A stretch of 64,000 nt of DNA. Origin: Aeromicrobium sp. Root495 (GTDB lineage Bacteria > Actinomycetota > Actinomycetes > Propionibacteriales > Nocardioidaceae). This document shows, piece after piece, positions 58,004-64,000 of this stretch. A model generated the notes under the pieces. The model was not told the DNA's origin. It worked only from the letters and a program-made list of their open reading frames with translations, and ran no database searches. The DNA lies in assembly GCF_001426755.1 (NCBI RefSeq), contig NZ_LMFJ01000001.1:232961-296960 (forward strand). The letters run 5' to 3'. A program made the position numbers and the translations under genes. Positions within the stretch are counted from its first letter, which is position 1. Each line of letters begins with the position of its first letter.

Positions 58004-58704
58004 CGATCACCGATCAGGTCAACGCCCAGATCAAGTCGCTGCTCGACGAGGTCAAGAACCTCAGCGAGACGCTCAAGAAGTTCGACGTCGACGACGTCCA
58101 GAAGAAGGCCACCGGCCTCGTCGAGGACGTGCAGTCCAAGGCCAAGGCGTCCTACGACGACTACACCTCCAAGGCCAAGTCGTCCTACGACGACCTCGTC
58201 AAGAAGGGCGAGGACTTCGTCGCCCAGGCCAAGGCGCTGAAGCTGGACGACGTCCAGAAGACCGCCGAGGGTCTCGTGGCGAGCCTGCGCAAGGACGCCA
58301 AGAAGAACATCGCCGAGGCGCGCAAGGCCGCCGAGGAGGCTGTCGCCGAGGCCCAGGCCACGGTCAGCAAGGCGTCGAAGAAGGCTCCGGCCGCCCCCAA
58401 GGCCCCCGCGGCCAAGAAGGCTCCCGCGGCCAAGAAGTCGCCGGCCAAGAAGGCCTCGGCCGCGAAGAAGACCGTGACGGCCAAGACCTCGACCGCCAAG
58501 AAGGTCGCCGAGAACAAGACGGCCGCCGCCGAGAAGGCCACCGTCAAGGCCGCCACCACTCCGGCCAAGAAGGCTCCGGCTGCGAAGAAGGCTCCCGCGG
58601 CCAAGAAGGCTCCGGCTGCGAAGAAGGCTCCGGCCGCCAAGAAGGCCCCCGCGGCCAAGAAGGCTCCGGCTGCGAAGAAGGCTCCGGCCGCCAAGAAGGC
58701 CTGA
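58000..58704 (+). CDS. HbhA-like Lys/Ala-rich surface protein
   Basis: A 234-residue protein. The N-terminal 130 residues are a long coiled coil (QIKSLLDEVKNLSETLKKFDVDDVQ...). The C-terminal 100 are Lys-Ala-Pro rich with seven exact-register KAPAAK-type units, as in mycobacterial heparin-binding haemagglutinin and histone-H1-like tails. Such tails bind sulfated glycans, DNA or ribosomes. There is no signal peptide, as in HbhA. Gene order (XRE - HbhA - DUF2516) matches Rv0474-Rv0476. Lysine methylation of the tail, known in HbhA, is possible. Confidence 0.8.
   Translation: MTITDQVNAQIKSLLDEVKNLSETLKKFDVDDVQKKATGLVEDVQSKAKASYDDYTSKAKSSYDDLVKKGEDFVAQAKALKLDDVQKTAEGLVASLRKDAKKNIAEARKAAEEAVAEAQATVSKASKKAPAAPKAPAAKKAPAAKKSPAKKASAAKKTVTAKTSTAKKVAENKTAAAEKATVKAATTPAKKAPAAKKAPAAKKAPAAKKAPAAKKAPAAKKAPAAKKAPAAKKA
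58570..58695 (+). repeat. Seven 18-bp coding tandem repeats
   Basis: Seven in-frame 18-base units of the form AAG GCN CCN GCN GCN AAG encode KAPAAK. Third positions vary among three versions (for example AAGGCTCCGGCTGCGAAG and AAGGCCCCCGCGGCCAAG), so copy number may change by slippage or recombination between like units. Confidence 0.85.
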
Positions 58705-58720
58705 TCGCCCCAGCACCACC

Positions 58721-58754
58721 ACAACGGGTCCTCCCTGACGGGAGGGCCCGTTGT
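58721..58754 (+). terminator. Terminator after the HbhA-like gene
   Basis: ACAACGGG-T-CCTCCC pairs with GGGAGG-G-CCCGTTGT (about 14 pairs, one mismatch) around a TGAC loop, 16 bases after the stop and followed by a CGTGTGTCC run. Confidence 0.8.
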
Positions 58755-58778
58755 CGTGTGTCCCGGTAGCCTTCGCAC

Positions 58779-59048
58779 ATGTCTGCCGTGCTGCCCAACC
58801 TCCTCTTCGTGATCTGGCTGGGACTCTTCGCCGTGAAGGGGTTGGCCTTCGTCGACTGCGCGGTCCGTCGCTCGGACGACTTCCAGCGGGCCCAGACGCT
58901 CCAGAAGCCGGCCTGGCTCGGCATCCTGGCCCTGGCGCTGCTCGCCGACGCCTTCGTCTCGCGCGGCAACCCCATCGGGATCTTCGCGCTCGCGGGCACC
59001 GTGGCAGCGCTCGTCTACCTCGCCCAGCTGCGAGGCAGCCAGTACTGA
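58779..59048 (+). CDS. DUF2516 small membrane protein, Rv0476-like
   Basis: An 89-residue protein with three hydrophobic stretches (NLLFVIWLGLFAVKGLAFVDC, AWLGILALALLADAFV, GIFALAGTVAALVYLAQ) and a charged loop between. Matches the DUF2516 family (mycobacterial Rv0476), which follows hbhA. The role is unknown. TAGCCT lies 6 bases before the ATG, so it is probably expressed from its own leaderless promoter after the terminator. Confidence 0.8.
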   Translation: MSAVLPNLLFVIWLGLFAVKGLAFVDCAVRRSDDFQRAQTLQKPAWLGILALALLADAFVSRGNPIGIFALAGTVAALVYLAQLRGSQY

Positions 59049-59193
59049 GGCGTTCCGTCGGGGCGCTACCCCGTCGACGATGTGCGAAACGGTCTGATCC
59101 CGACTATGGTCGAAAGGTTGTTTCCCGGCGCTCCGGGAGCGACCTGACGTTGCGAGAGACACGACTGCACTGACGAGACGGGGGCTTCTCACC

Positions 59194-60906
59194 ATGACCG
59201 ACACATCTGCACGGCCCGCCACCTGGCGGAGCCGCATCGATCCGGTGGTGTTCGGGGTCACCGGACTCTTCGCCATCGGATTCGTGGTCTGGGGGCTCGT
59301 GAGCTCCAAGAACCTGGGGTCGGCGTCGTCGTCGGCGCAGAGCTGGGTGACCACGAACACCGGCTGGTTCTTCGTGCTCTCGTCCTCGTTCTTCGTCCTG
59401 TTCGTGCTCTTCCTGGCAGCCTCCAAGTACGGCCGCATCCCGCTGGGCGCGGACGGCGAGAAGCCCGAGTTCTCCACCGTCTCCTGGATCGCCATGATGT
59501 TCAGCGCCGGCATGGGCATCGGGCTCATGTTCTGGGGCGTGGCCGAGCCGCTGACGCACTACGCCTCGCCGCCGCCCGGCACGTCGAAGCCGCAGACGGA
59601 AGAGGCGCTCCAGACGGCCATGGCCACGACGATGTTCCACTGGGGCCTCCACCCCTGGGCCATCTACGCCGTCGTGGGGATCGCCATCGCCTACAGCACG
59701 TTCCGCAAGGGACGTCCTCAGCTCATCTCGTCGGTGTTCAAGCCGCTCTTCGGTCGTCGCACCGAGGGTCCGGCCGGACGCGCCATCGACATCCTCGCCA
59801 TCTTCGCGACGCTCTTCGGCTCGGCGGCCTCGCTCGGTCTCGGCGCGCTGCAGATCGCGAGTGGGTTCAAGTTCAACGGGTGGGTCGACGGCGTCGGCAA
59901 GGCCGTGCTGGTCGGCATCATCGTGCTGCTGACCATCGCCTTCATCGCGTCGGCGATCTCCGGTATCGAGAAGGGCATCCAGTGGCTGTCCAACATCAAC
60001 ATGGTGCTGGCGCTGGCCTTGGCCTTCTTCGTGTTCGTCGCCGGACCGACGCTGCTGACCCTCAACCTGCTGCCCACGATCCTCGGCGACTACGCCACGC
60101 AGATGACCACCATGGCCTCGCGGACCGCCGCGAGCGGCAGCGACGAGATGGAGGCCTGGCTCTCGGGCTGGACCATCTTCTACTGGGCGTGGTGGGTCTC
60201 CTGGACGCCGTTCGTCGGCATGTTCATCGCGCGCATCAGCCGTGGTCGCACGATCCGCGAGTTCGTGACGGGCGTCCTGCTCGTCCCCACCCTCGTGAGC
60301 CTCGTGTGGTTCGCCGTCTTCGGCGGTGCGGGCATCGCCCAGCAGCGTGCCTCCAGCGACCTCGTCGCGCAGGACGGCTCGGTCGACTCGAACTCCGCAC
60401 TGTTCGCGCTGCTCGACCACTACCCGCTGGCCTCGATCACCACGATCCTGGTCATGGTCCTCGTGGGCATCTTCTTCGTGTCCGGTGCCGACGCCGCCTC
60501 CATCGTCATGGGGACGCTCAGCGAGCGCGGCTCCACCGAGCCCAGCAAGCCGACCGTGGTGTTCTGGGGCGCGCTCACCGGCGCCGTCGCGGCCATCATG
60601 CTGGTGATCGGCGGCGACGAGGCGTTGAACGGCTTGCAAGCCATCACGATCGTGGCGTCGTTGCCCTTCGTGCTGGTGATGGCGCTGCTCACCTTCTCGC
60701 TGTACCGGGACCTGCAGACCGACCCCGTGGTGGTGCAGCACCGCCTCGGCGTCGTGGCCATCGAGGAAGCCGTGGCCACCGGTGTGCAGGAGCACGACGG
60801 TGACTTCGCGCTCGTCGTGGAGCCGTCCGAGGCCACCGACACCGAGCACGCCGGTTCCGAGGTCACCCTGACCGAGCGGCCCGTGCGCGACGCCCCGCGC
60901 GACTGA
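59194..60906 (+). CDS. BCCT-family compatible-solute transporter
   Basis: A 570-residue transporter with 12 membrane spans: MMFSAGMGIGLMFWGVAEPLTHY (residues 106-128), MFHWGLHPWAIY, and FYWAWWVSWTPFVGMFIARISRGRTIREF, the Trp box for trimethylammonium binding. BetP/OpuD relatives import glycine betaine, choline or carnitine with sodium or protons for osmoprotection. The 75-residue C-terminal tail is acidic, unlike the basic osmosensing tail of BetP. Confidence 0.9.
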   Translation: MTDTSARPATWRSRIDPVVFGVTGLFAIGFVVWGLVSSKNLGSASSSAQSWVTTNTGWFFVLSSSFFVLFVLFLAASKYGRIPLGADGEKPEFSTVSWIAMMFSAGMGIGLMFWGVAEPLTHYASPPPGTSKPQTEEALQTAMATTMFHWGLHPWAIYAVVGIAIAYSTFRKGRPQLISSVFKPLFGRRTEGPAGRAIDILAIFATLFGSAASLGLGALQIASGFKFNGWVDGVGKAVLVGIIVLLTIAFIASAISGIEKGIQWLSNINMVLALALAFFVFVAGPTLLTLNLLPTILGDYATQMTTMASRTAASGSDEMEAWLSGWTIFYWAWWVSWTPFVGMFIARISRGRTIREFVTGVLLVPTLVSLVWFAVFGGAGIAQQRASSDLVAQDGSVDSNSALFALLDHYPLASITTILVMVLVGIFFVSGADAASIVMGTLSERGSTEPSKPTVVFWGALTGAVAAIMLVIGGDEALNGLQAITIVASLPFVLVMALLTFSLYRDLQTDPVVVQHRLGVVAIEEAVATGVQEHDGDFALVVEPSEATDTEHAGSEVTLTERPVRDAPRD

Positions 60907-60916
60907 CCGATCGCCT

Positions 60917-60955
60917 CGACGGCCCCGTCACATCTCCGGGTGGGCGGGGCCGTCG
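60917..60955. terminator. Terminator after the BCCT gene
   Basis: CGACGGCCCCG (60917-60927) and CGGGGCCGTCG (60945-60955) make a perfect 11-bp stem with a 17-base loop, shared by the convergent gene at 60985-61266. Confidence 0.8.
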
Positions 60956-60984
60956 TGCGTCGCGGCGCTGGGCGGCCCGGCCGG

Positions 60985-61266
60985 TCAGACGTCGAGGCGG
61001 CCGGGGTGGAGCCAGCGCGTGATGATGACGCGGACCGTGCTGAGGGTGGCGTCGTCACCCGTGTGGACCTGCTCCTCGACCTGCAGGAGCCGCACGAGCC
61101 AGCGGGCCGAGTCGAGGGGGTCGAGCTCGCGGTCGACGAAGCCGTCGGCCTGGGCCTGGGCGAGGAGGCCGGCGACGTCGGCCTCGAGCGCCCCGGTGGT
61201 GCCGGTGTGCCCGGCGACGACGCGATCGACGTGGTCGAGCACCTGGTCCCACGCGCTGACGTCCAT
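60985..61266 (-). CDS. Small protein resembling a TetR C-terminal domain
   Basis: A 93-residue helical protein. LEADVAGLLAQAQADGFVDRELDPLDSARWLVRLLQVEEQVHTG looks like helices 8-9 of the ligand domain of TetR/BetI-like regulators, but the DNA-binding half is missing and the upstream DNA in frame shows none. It may be a decayed regulator or a free-standing domain. It is convergent with the BCCT transporter, a family often controlled by BetI. ATG 61266 is chosen; no strong ribosome-binding site is seen. Confidence 0.5.
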   Translation of the reverse strand: MDVSAWDQVLDHVDRVVAGHTGTTGALEADVAGLLAQAQADGFVDRELDPLDSARWLVRLLQVEEQVHTGDDATLSTVRVIITRWLHPGRLDV

Positions 61267-61343
61267 GGTCGCCAGGGTAGTGCTCCGGCAGAAGAGGTCC
61301 GGCCGGGGGTGAACATCCGTTCGAATGCGCGTAGTCTGCAGGC

Positions 61344-61967
61344 GTGTACTTCCAGGCGTCGCTGCTCGACACGGCCGACGAGCCCACGCTCGGGCCGCTC
61401 GACGCCCGGCTCCAGCGGCGCCAGCTCGGCGACGGGGCCTGGGTCGACGTCCGGCCCGGGTGGGTCGACGGTGCCGACCCCTTGTTCTTGTCGCTGCAGA
61501 CCTCCGTGAGGTGGCGGGCCGAGCGTCGGGAGATGTACGACTCGGTCGTCGAGGTGCCCCGGCTGCTCGCCCACTTCGGGCCGCGCCAGGAGTGGCCCGA
61601 CCCGTCGCTCGAGGGGATGCGCTCCGCGCTGAACGATCACTACCGCGAGGAGCTGGGGGAGGACTTCGTGTCGGCGGGGCTCTGCTACTACCGCGACGGT
61701 CGCGACAGCGTGGCCTGGCACGGCGACCGCATCGGTCGGGGGCGCGAGGAGGACACCATGGTGGCCATCGTGTCGCTCGGCGCTCCACGCCGCCTGAGCC
61801 TGCGTCCCCGAGGCGGCGGCGAGCAGATCGGCTTCGTCGTCGGTCACGGCGACCTCCTGGTGATGGGCGGCTCCTGCCAGCGCACGTGGGACCACGCCGT
61901 CCTCAAGACGGCCAAGCCCGTCGGCCCCCGCATCTCCATCCAGCTCCGCCCCGCCGGCGTCGCCTGA
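61344..61967 (+). CDS. AlkB-like 2-oxoglutarate/Fe(II) dioxygenase
   Basis: A 207-residue AlkB-family protein: iron ligands His126 and Asp128 (AWHGDRIG), His184 (WDHAV), and 2-oxoglutarate Arg196 (GPRISIQLR). CYYRDGRDSVAWH is the AlkB-type substrate-side lead. It removes alkyl groups from nucleic-acid bases. GTG 61344 lies 6 bases after TAGTCT, giving a leaderless start. It is followed at once by repeat cluster B. Confidence 0.85.
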   Translation: MYFQASLLDTADEPTLGPLDARLQRRQLGDGAWVDVRPGWVDGADPLFLSLQTSVRWRAERREMYDSVVEVPRLLAHFGPRQEWPDPSLEGMRSALNDHYREELGEDFVSAGLCYYRDGRDSVAWHGDRIGRGREEDTMVAIVSLGAPRRLSLRPRGGGEQIGFVVGHGDLLVMGGSCQRTWDHAVLKTAKPVGPRISIQLRPAGVA

Positions 61968-61972
61968 CCCCC

Positions 61973-62119
61973 GAGCGGTGACGTGGCGTCCGTTCCGCCT
62001 GGCCCGAGCGTGGGGGCGGTGACTTGGCGTCCGTTTCGCCCGGCCCTGCCGTGTGGGCGGTGAGTTGGCGTCCGTTTGCAACCCCTTCGGGCCCTGAAAC
62101 GGACGCTGACCCACCGCCC
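61973..62119. repeat. Repeat cluster B: four 24-bp units
   Basis: Units at 61973, 62014 and 62055 are forward (core CGGTGACTTGGCGTCCGTTT); the fourth at 62096-62119 is inverted. Starts are exactly 41 bp apart in every step, with 17-base GC-rich spacers that differ in sequence. Units 3 and 4 can pair over most of their length. The rest of the gap to the DUF559 gene (62120-62214) shows nothing clear beyond a GATGGT hexamer. Confidence 0.85.
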
Positions 62120-62214
62120 CGAGGTCGTCCACAGGTCTCGCGCGTCCGTACGGCCCTCCACAAGCTCGATGACAGCGGTGGCTCGACCACCCAGGGCGGT
62201 CGTGGGATGGTCCT

Positions 62215-63207
62215 GTGCGCATCATCGACGAGCAGTTCCGGACCGGCCCCTTCCATCGCGAGGCCCTGCTGACCGCCGGCTACTCGGAGAAGGTCCTGCG
62301 GGGCCGCCGGTTCCGCAGGTTGTTCCCACGGGTGTGGGTGCACGTCGACCACGAGATGACGGAGGCCGACTGGATCGCTGCCGCCCGCCTCGCGATGCCG
62401 TCGGACGCCCGTGTCACCGGGGCGACGCGGCTGAGGCAGCTCGGCATCGACGTCCCGGCGGAGCGCCTCCAGTTCGTGGTGGGGCGGGACCTGCACCTCG
62501 ACCTCGACGGAATCGACCTGCACCGCACCGACCGCCTGCCTCCCTGCACCGCCGAGGGCGTCTCGCCGGCCGCCGCGTACGTGGAGCTCTGCCGCTACGC
62601 CACCGTGATGGCGGCGATCCGCATCGGGGACGAGCTCCTGCACCAGGAGCACATGACGTTGCTCGAGCTCAGGGAGCTGGTGACAACGGAGAGCTGGCGA
62701 GAGGGTGCCGCGCAGGCGCGATGGGTGAGTCGGTACCTCGATCCGCGGTCTGCGTCACCTCAGGAGTCGACGTGCCGGGCCAGGATCGTCTTCGCGGGCC
62801 TTCCGTGGCCGGTGGCCAACCTCGAGCTGCGGGCCGACGGAGTGGTCGTCGCGATCCTCGACCTGGCCTTCCCGCGCTGGAACGCCGCGGCGGAGTACGA
62901 GGGCGGGCACCACCAGACCGAACGGTCGCAGTACCTGCGCGACATCACGCGCTTCGCCGACCTCCGCGACCTCGACATCGAGTACGTCCAGATCACCAAG
63001 GAGCTGGCAAGACGACCCATCAGCATGGTGGTCGCGATCCACACGATGCTCGTGCGGTGCGGCTATGACGGCCCTGCCCCCAGCTTCGGTGCGACGTGGC
63101 GCCAGCTCCAGGAGCCGATCCCGACCGCCGTCGCCGGTCCCACGCGTCGCTCGAGCGGTGAGCCCGCGTCCGTCTGGCGCCGCGATCGGGTTCGAAACGG
63201 ACGCTGA
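62215..63207 (+). CDS. DUF559 / AbiEi-like protein with restriction-type nuclease fold
   Basis: A 330-residue protein of a multi-copy actinobacterial family. The N-terminal 100 residues (HREALLTAGYSEKVLRGRRFRRLFPRVWVH) resemble the AbiEi-type winged helix. The C-terminal DUF559/Vsr-like nuclease part reads LELRADGVVVAILDLAFPRWNAAAEYEGGHHQTERSQYLRDITRFADLRDLDIEYVQIT, with the Asp, Glu and Lys-region typical of PD-(D/E)xK enzymes. GTG 62215 is the only good start. Repeat clusters flank it on both sides, and its last 18 codons (from 63154) run through unit 1 of cluster C. The biological role is unknown. Confidence 0.75.
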   Translation: MRIIDEQFRTGPFHREALLTAGYSEKVLRGRRFRRLFPRVWVHVDHEMTEADWIAAARLAMPSDARVTGATRLRQLGIDVPAERLQFVVGRDLHLDLDGIDLHRTDRLPPCTAEGVSPAAAYVELCRYATVMAAIRIGDELLHQEHMTLLELRELVTTESWREGAAQARWVSRYLDPRSASPQESTCRARIVFAGLPWPVANLELRADGVVVAILDLAFPRWNAAAEYEGGHHQTERSQYLRDITRFADLRDLDIEYVQITKELARRPISMVVAIHTMLVRCGYDGPAPSFGATWRQLQEPIPTAVAGPTRRSSGEPASVWRRDRVRNGR

Positions 63208-63379
63208 GTCACCACCCGACGGCCGGCCCAAGCGAAACGGACGCGAAGTCACCGCCCCGCGGCCGGGCACGGGCGAAACGGACGCTGAGTCACCGCCCGA
63301 CGGCCGGCCCAAGCGGAACGGACGCTAAGTCACCGCCCCACGGCTGGGCACAGGCGGAACGGACGCCAGGTCACCGCCC
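63153..63379. repeat. Repeat cluster C: six 24-bp units, partly an 81-bp tandem
   Basis: A degenerate forward unit (63153-63176, inside the DUF559 gene) is followed by five inverted units starting at 63194, 63234, 63275, 63315 and 63356. Steps are 41, 40, 41, 40 and 41 bp. Spacers alternate: GACGGCCGGCCCAAGC occurs twice unchanged, and a CGCGGCCGGGCACGGGC-type spacer occurs in the other two gaps with three differences. The last five units thus form 2.5 copies of an 81-bp dimer. Confidence 0.85.
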
Positions 63380-63434
63380 GGGAGGTTGTTCAGGTCGCGG
63401 GGCCGGATGGGGTGGGGGCGGGGAGGATGGCGGG

Positions 63435-64000
63435 GTGACGACCCTCAGCCCCCATGCGCCGGAGCTCACGGGGCCGCGGATCATGCGTCAGACGTGGGCC
63501 GACCTCACGTTCGTCCACTGGGCGGTGGACCCGGAACGGGTCGCGCCGCTCCTGCCGGCCGGCACCCGGCCCGACGTCCTCGACGGCGCGACGTACGTCG
63601 GCCTCATCCCCTTCACGATGCGCGGCGCGGGGTTCGGTCGCGGGCCCGCCGTGCCGTGGCTCGGCACCTTCCTCGAGACCAACGTGCGGCTCTACTCCGT
63701 CGACGACGAGGGCCGCCACGGCGTGGTGTTCCGGTCGCTCGAGGCCGACCGCCTCGGCGTGAGCGTGGGCGCCCGGCTCGCCTTCGCCACGCCCTACACC
63801 TGGGCCCGGATGTCGCTCGAGCGCGACGGCGACGTCCTCGACTACCGCACCAGCCGCCGCTGGCCGACGCCGCGCGGTGCCGGCGGACGCATCGTCGTCC
63901 GTCGCGGTGCACCGATCGCCGAGCCCGACGACCTCTCGGTCTTCGTCAGTGCCCGCTTCGGTCTGCACACCCGGCACCTCGGTCGCACGTGGTGGGTGCC
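63435..64000 (+). CDS. DUF2071 (YqjF-like) protein, truncated by window end
   Basis: A frame open from GTG 63435 to the end of the window (188 codons seen). It begins TTLSPHAPELTGPRIMRQTW, with TFVHWAVDPERVAPLLPAG and YVGLIPFTMRG, the typical start of DUF2071 proteins, which adopt an acetoacetate-decarboxylase-like beta fold and have unknown function. GGGAGG lies about 9 bases before the GTG. The C-terminus lies outside the window. Confidence 0.8.
   Translation, partial: MTTLSPHAPELTGPRIMRQTWADLTFVHWAVDPERVAPLLPAGTRPDVLDGATYVGLIPFTMRGAGFGRGPAVPWLGTFLETNVRLYSVDDEGRHGVVFRSLEADRLGVSVGARLAFATPYTWARMSLERDGDVLDYRTSRRWPTPRGAGGRIVVRRGAPIAEPDDLSVFVSARFGLHTRHLGRTWWV

Noticed and set aside
63153-63379. 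CRISPR array
   Set aside because: The 24-bp units recur every ~41 bp, but spacers are GC-rich, one is repeated exactly, unit orientation switches, and no cas gene is present. It is a tandem/dispersed repeat, not CRISPR.

Overview
The window is high-GC Actinomycetota DNA. A mycothiol biosynthesis gene (mshD), GlnR, a HbhA-type protein, PhoP-type PHO boxes and many leaderless-looking genes point to a Propionibacteriales or Nocardioidaceae-like soil actinomycete. That taxonomic placement is inference; no rRNA or other decisive marker is present.

Region 1 (1-16910) is the right end of a temperate prophage inserted in the 3' end of a tRNA-Lys(TTT) gene. About 35 small leftward genes form one long early operon (13301 down to 49), almost all joined by ATGA, GTGA or TGATG stop/start overlaps. 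They include three HNH proteins, a replisome-organiser-like protein, a J-domain protein, a proteasome-like Ntn hydrolase, an excisionase-like protein and a Cro-like protein. A compact switch (13287-13384) separates this operon from rightward immunity genes: repressor, ImmA/IrrE protease, DUF3263 protein and tyrosine integrase. A DUF3800 gene lies between the integrase and the att site. The structural genes and the other att site must lie to the left of the window.

Region 2 (17.0-33.2 kb) starts with an esterase, a DedA protein, a PAP2 phosphatase and an MFS exporter with a divergent TetR regulator. A phosphate island follows: DUF47 and PiT, then pstB-A-C-S, a NUDIX/histidine-phosphatase protein, a membrane-anchored unknown and polyphosphate kinase. 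GTTCACC direct repeats (PHO boxes) precede pstS and ppk.

Region 3 (33.2-39.7 kb) holds mshD, a carboxyltransferase, glnR, a membrane protein, an anchored thioredoxin, a Cys-rich leader peptide, DUF4395, a CysA2-type sulfurtransferase and a SseC-type protein. As I recall it, this resembles the Mycobacterium Rv0814c-Rv0821c neighbourhood.

Region 4 (39.8-56.4 kb) is rich in cell-surface genes: LPNTG protein, DUF4012, LCP, tyrosine phosphatase and tyrosine autokinase, ManA, ManC, and three tandem secreted or anchored FN3-endonuclease/exonuclease/phosphatase proteins. Dtd, nitrobindin, YgfZ and a DEAD-box helicase are interspersed.

Region 5 (56.5-64 kb) has an asparaginase, an Rv0474-HbhA-Rv0476-like cluster with a striking operator, a BCCT transporter, an AlkB-like oxygenase and a DUF559 nuclease-like gene. 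The DUF559 gene is framed by arrays of a 24-bp repeat.

The most unusual signal is that repeat. Thirteen copies lie in three clusters (33.2, 62.0 and 63.2 kb) on a ~41-bp grid. Each cluster has forward units followed by inverted units with a single switch. The DUF559 gene sits between two clusters and its last codons lie inside one of them.
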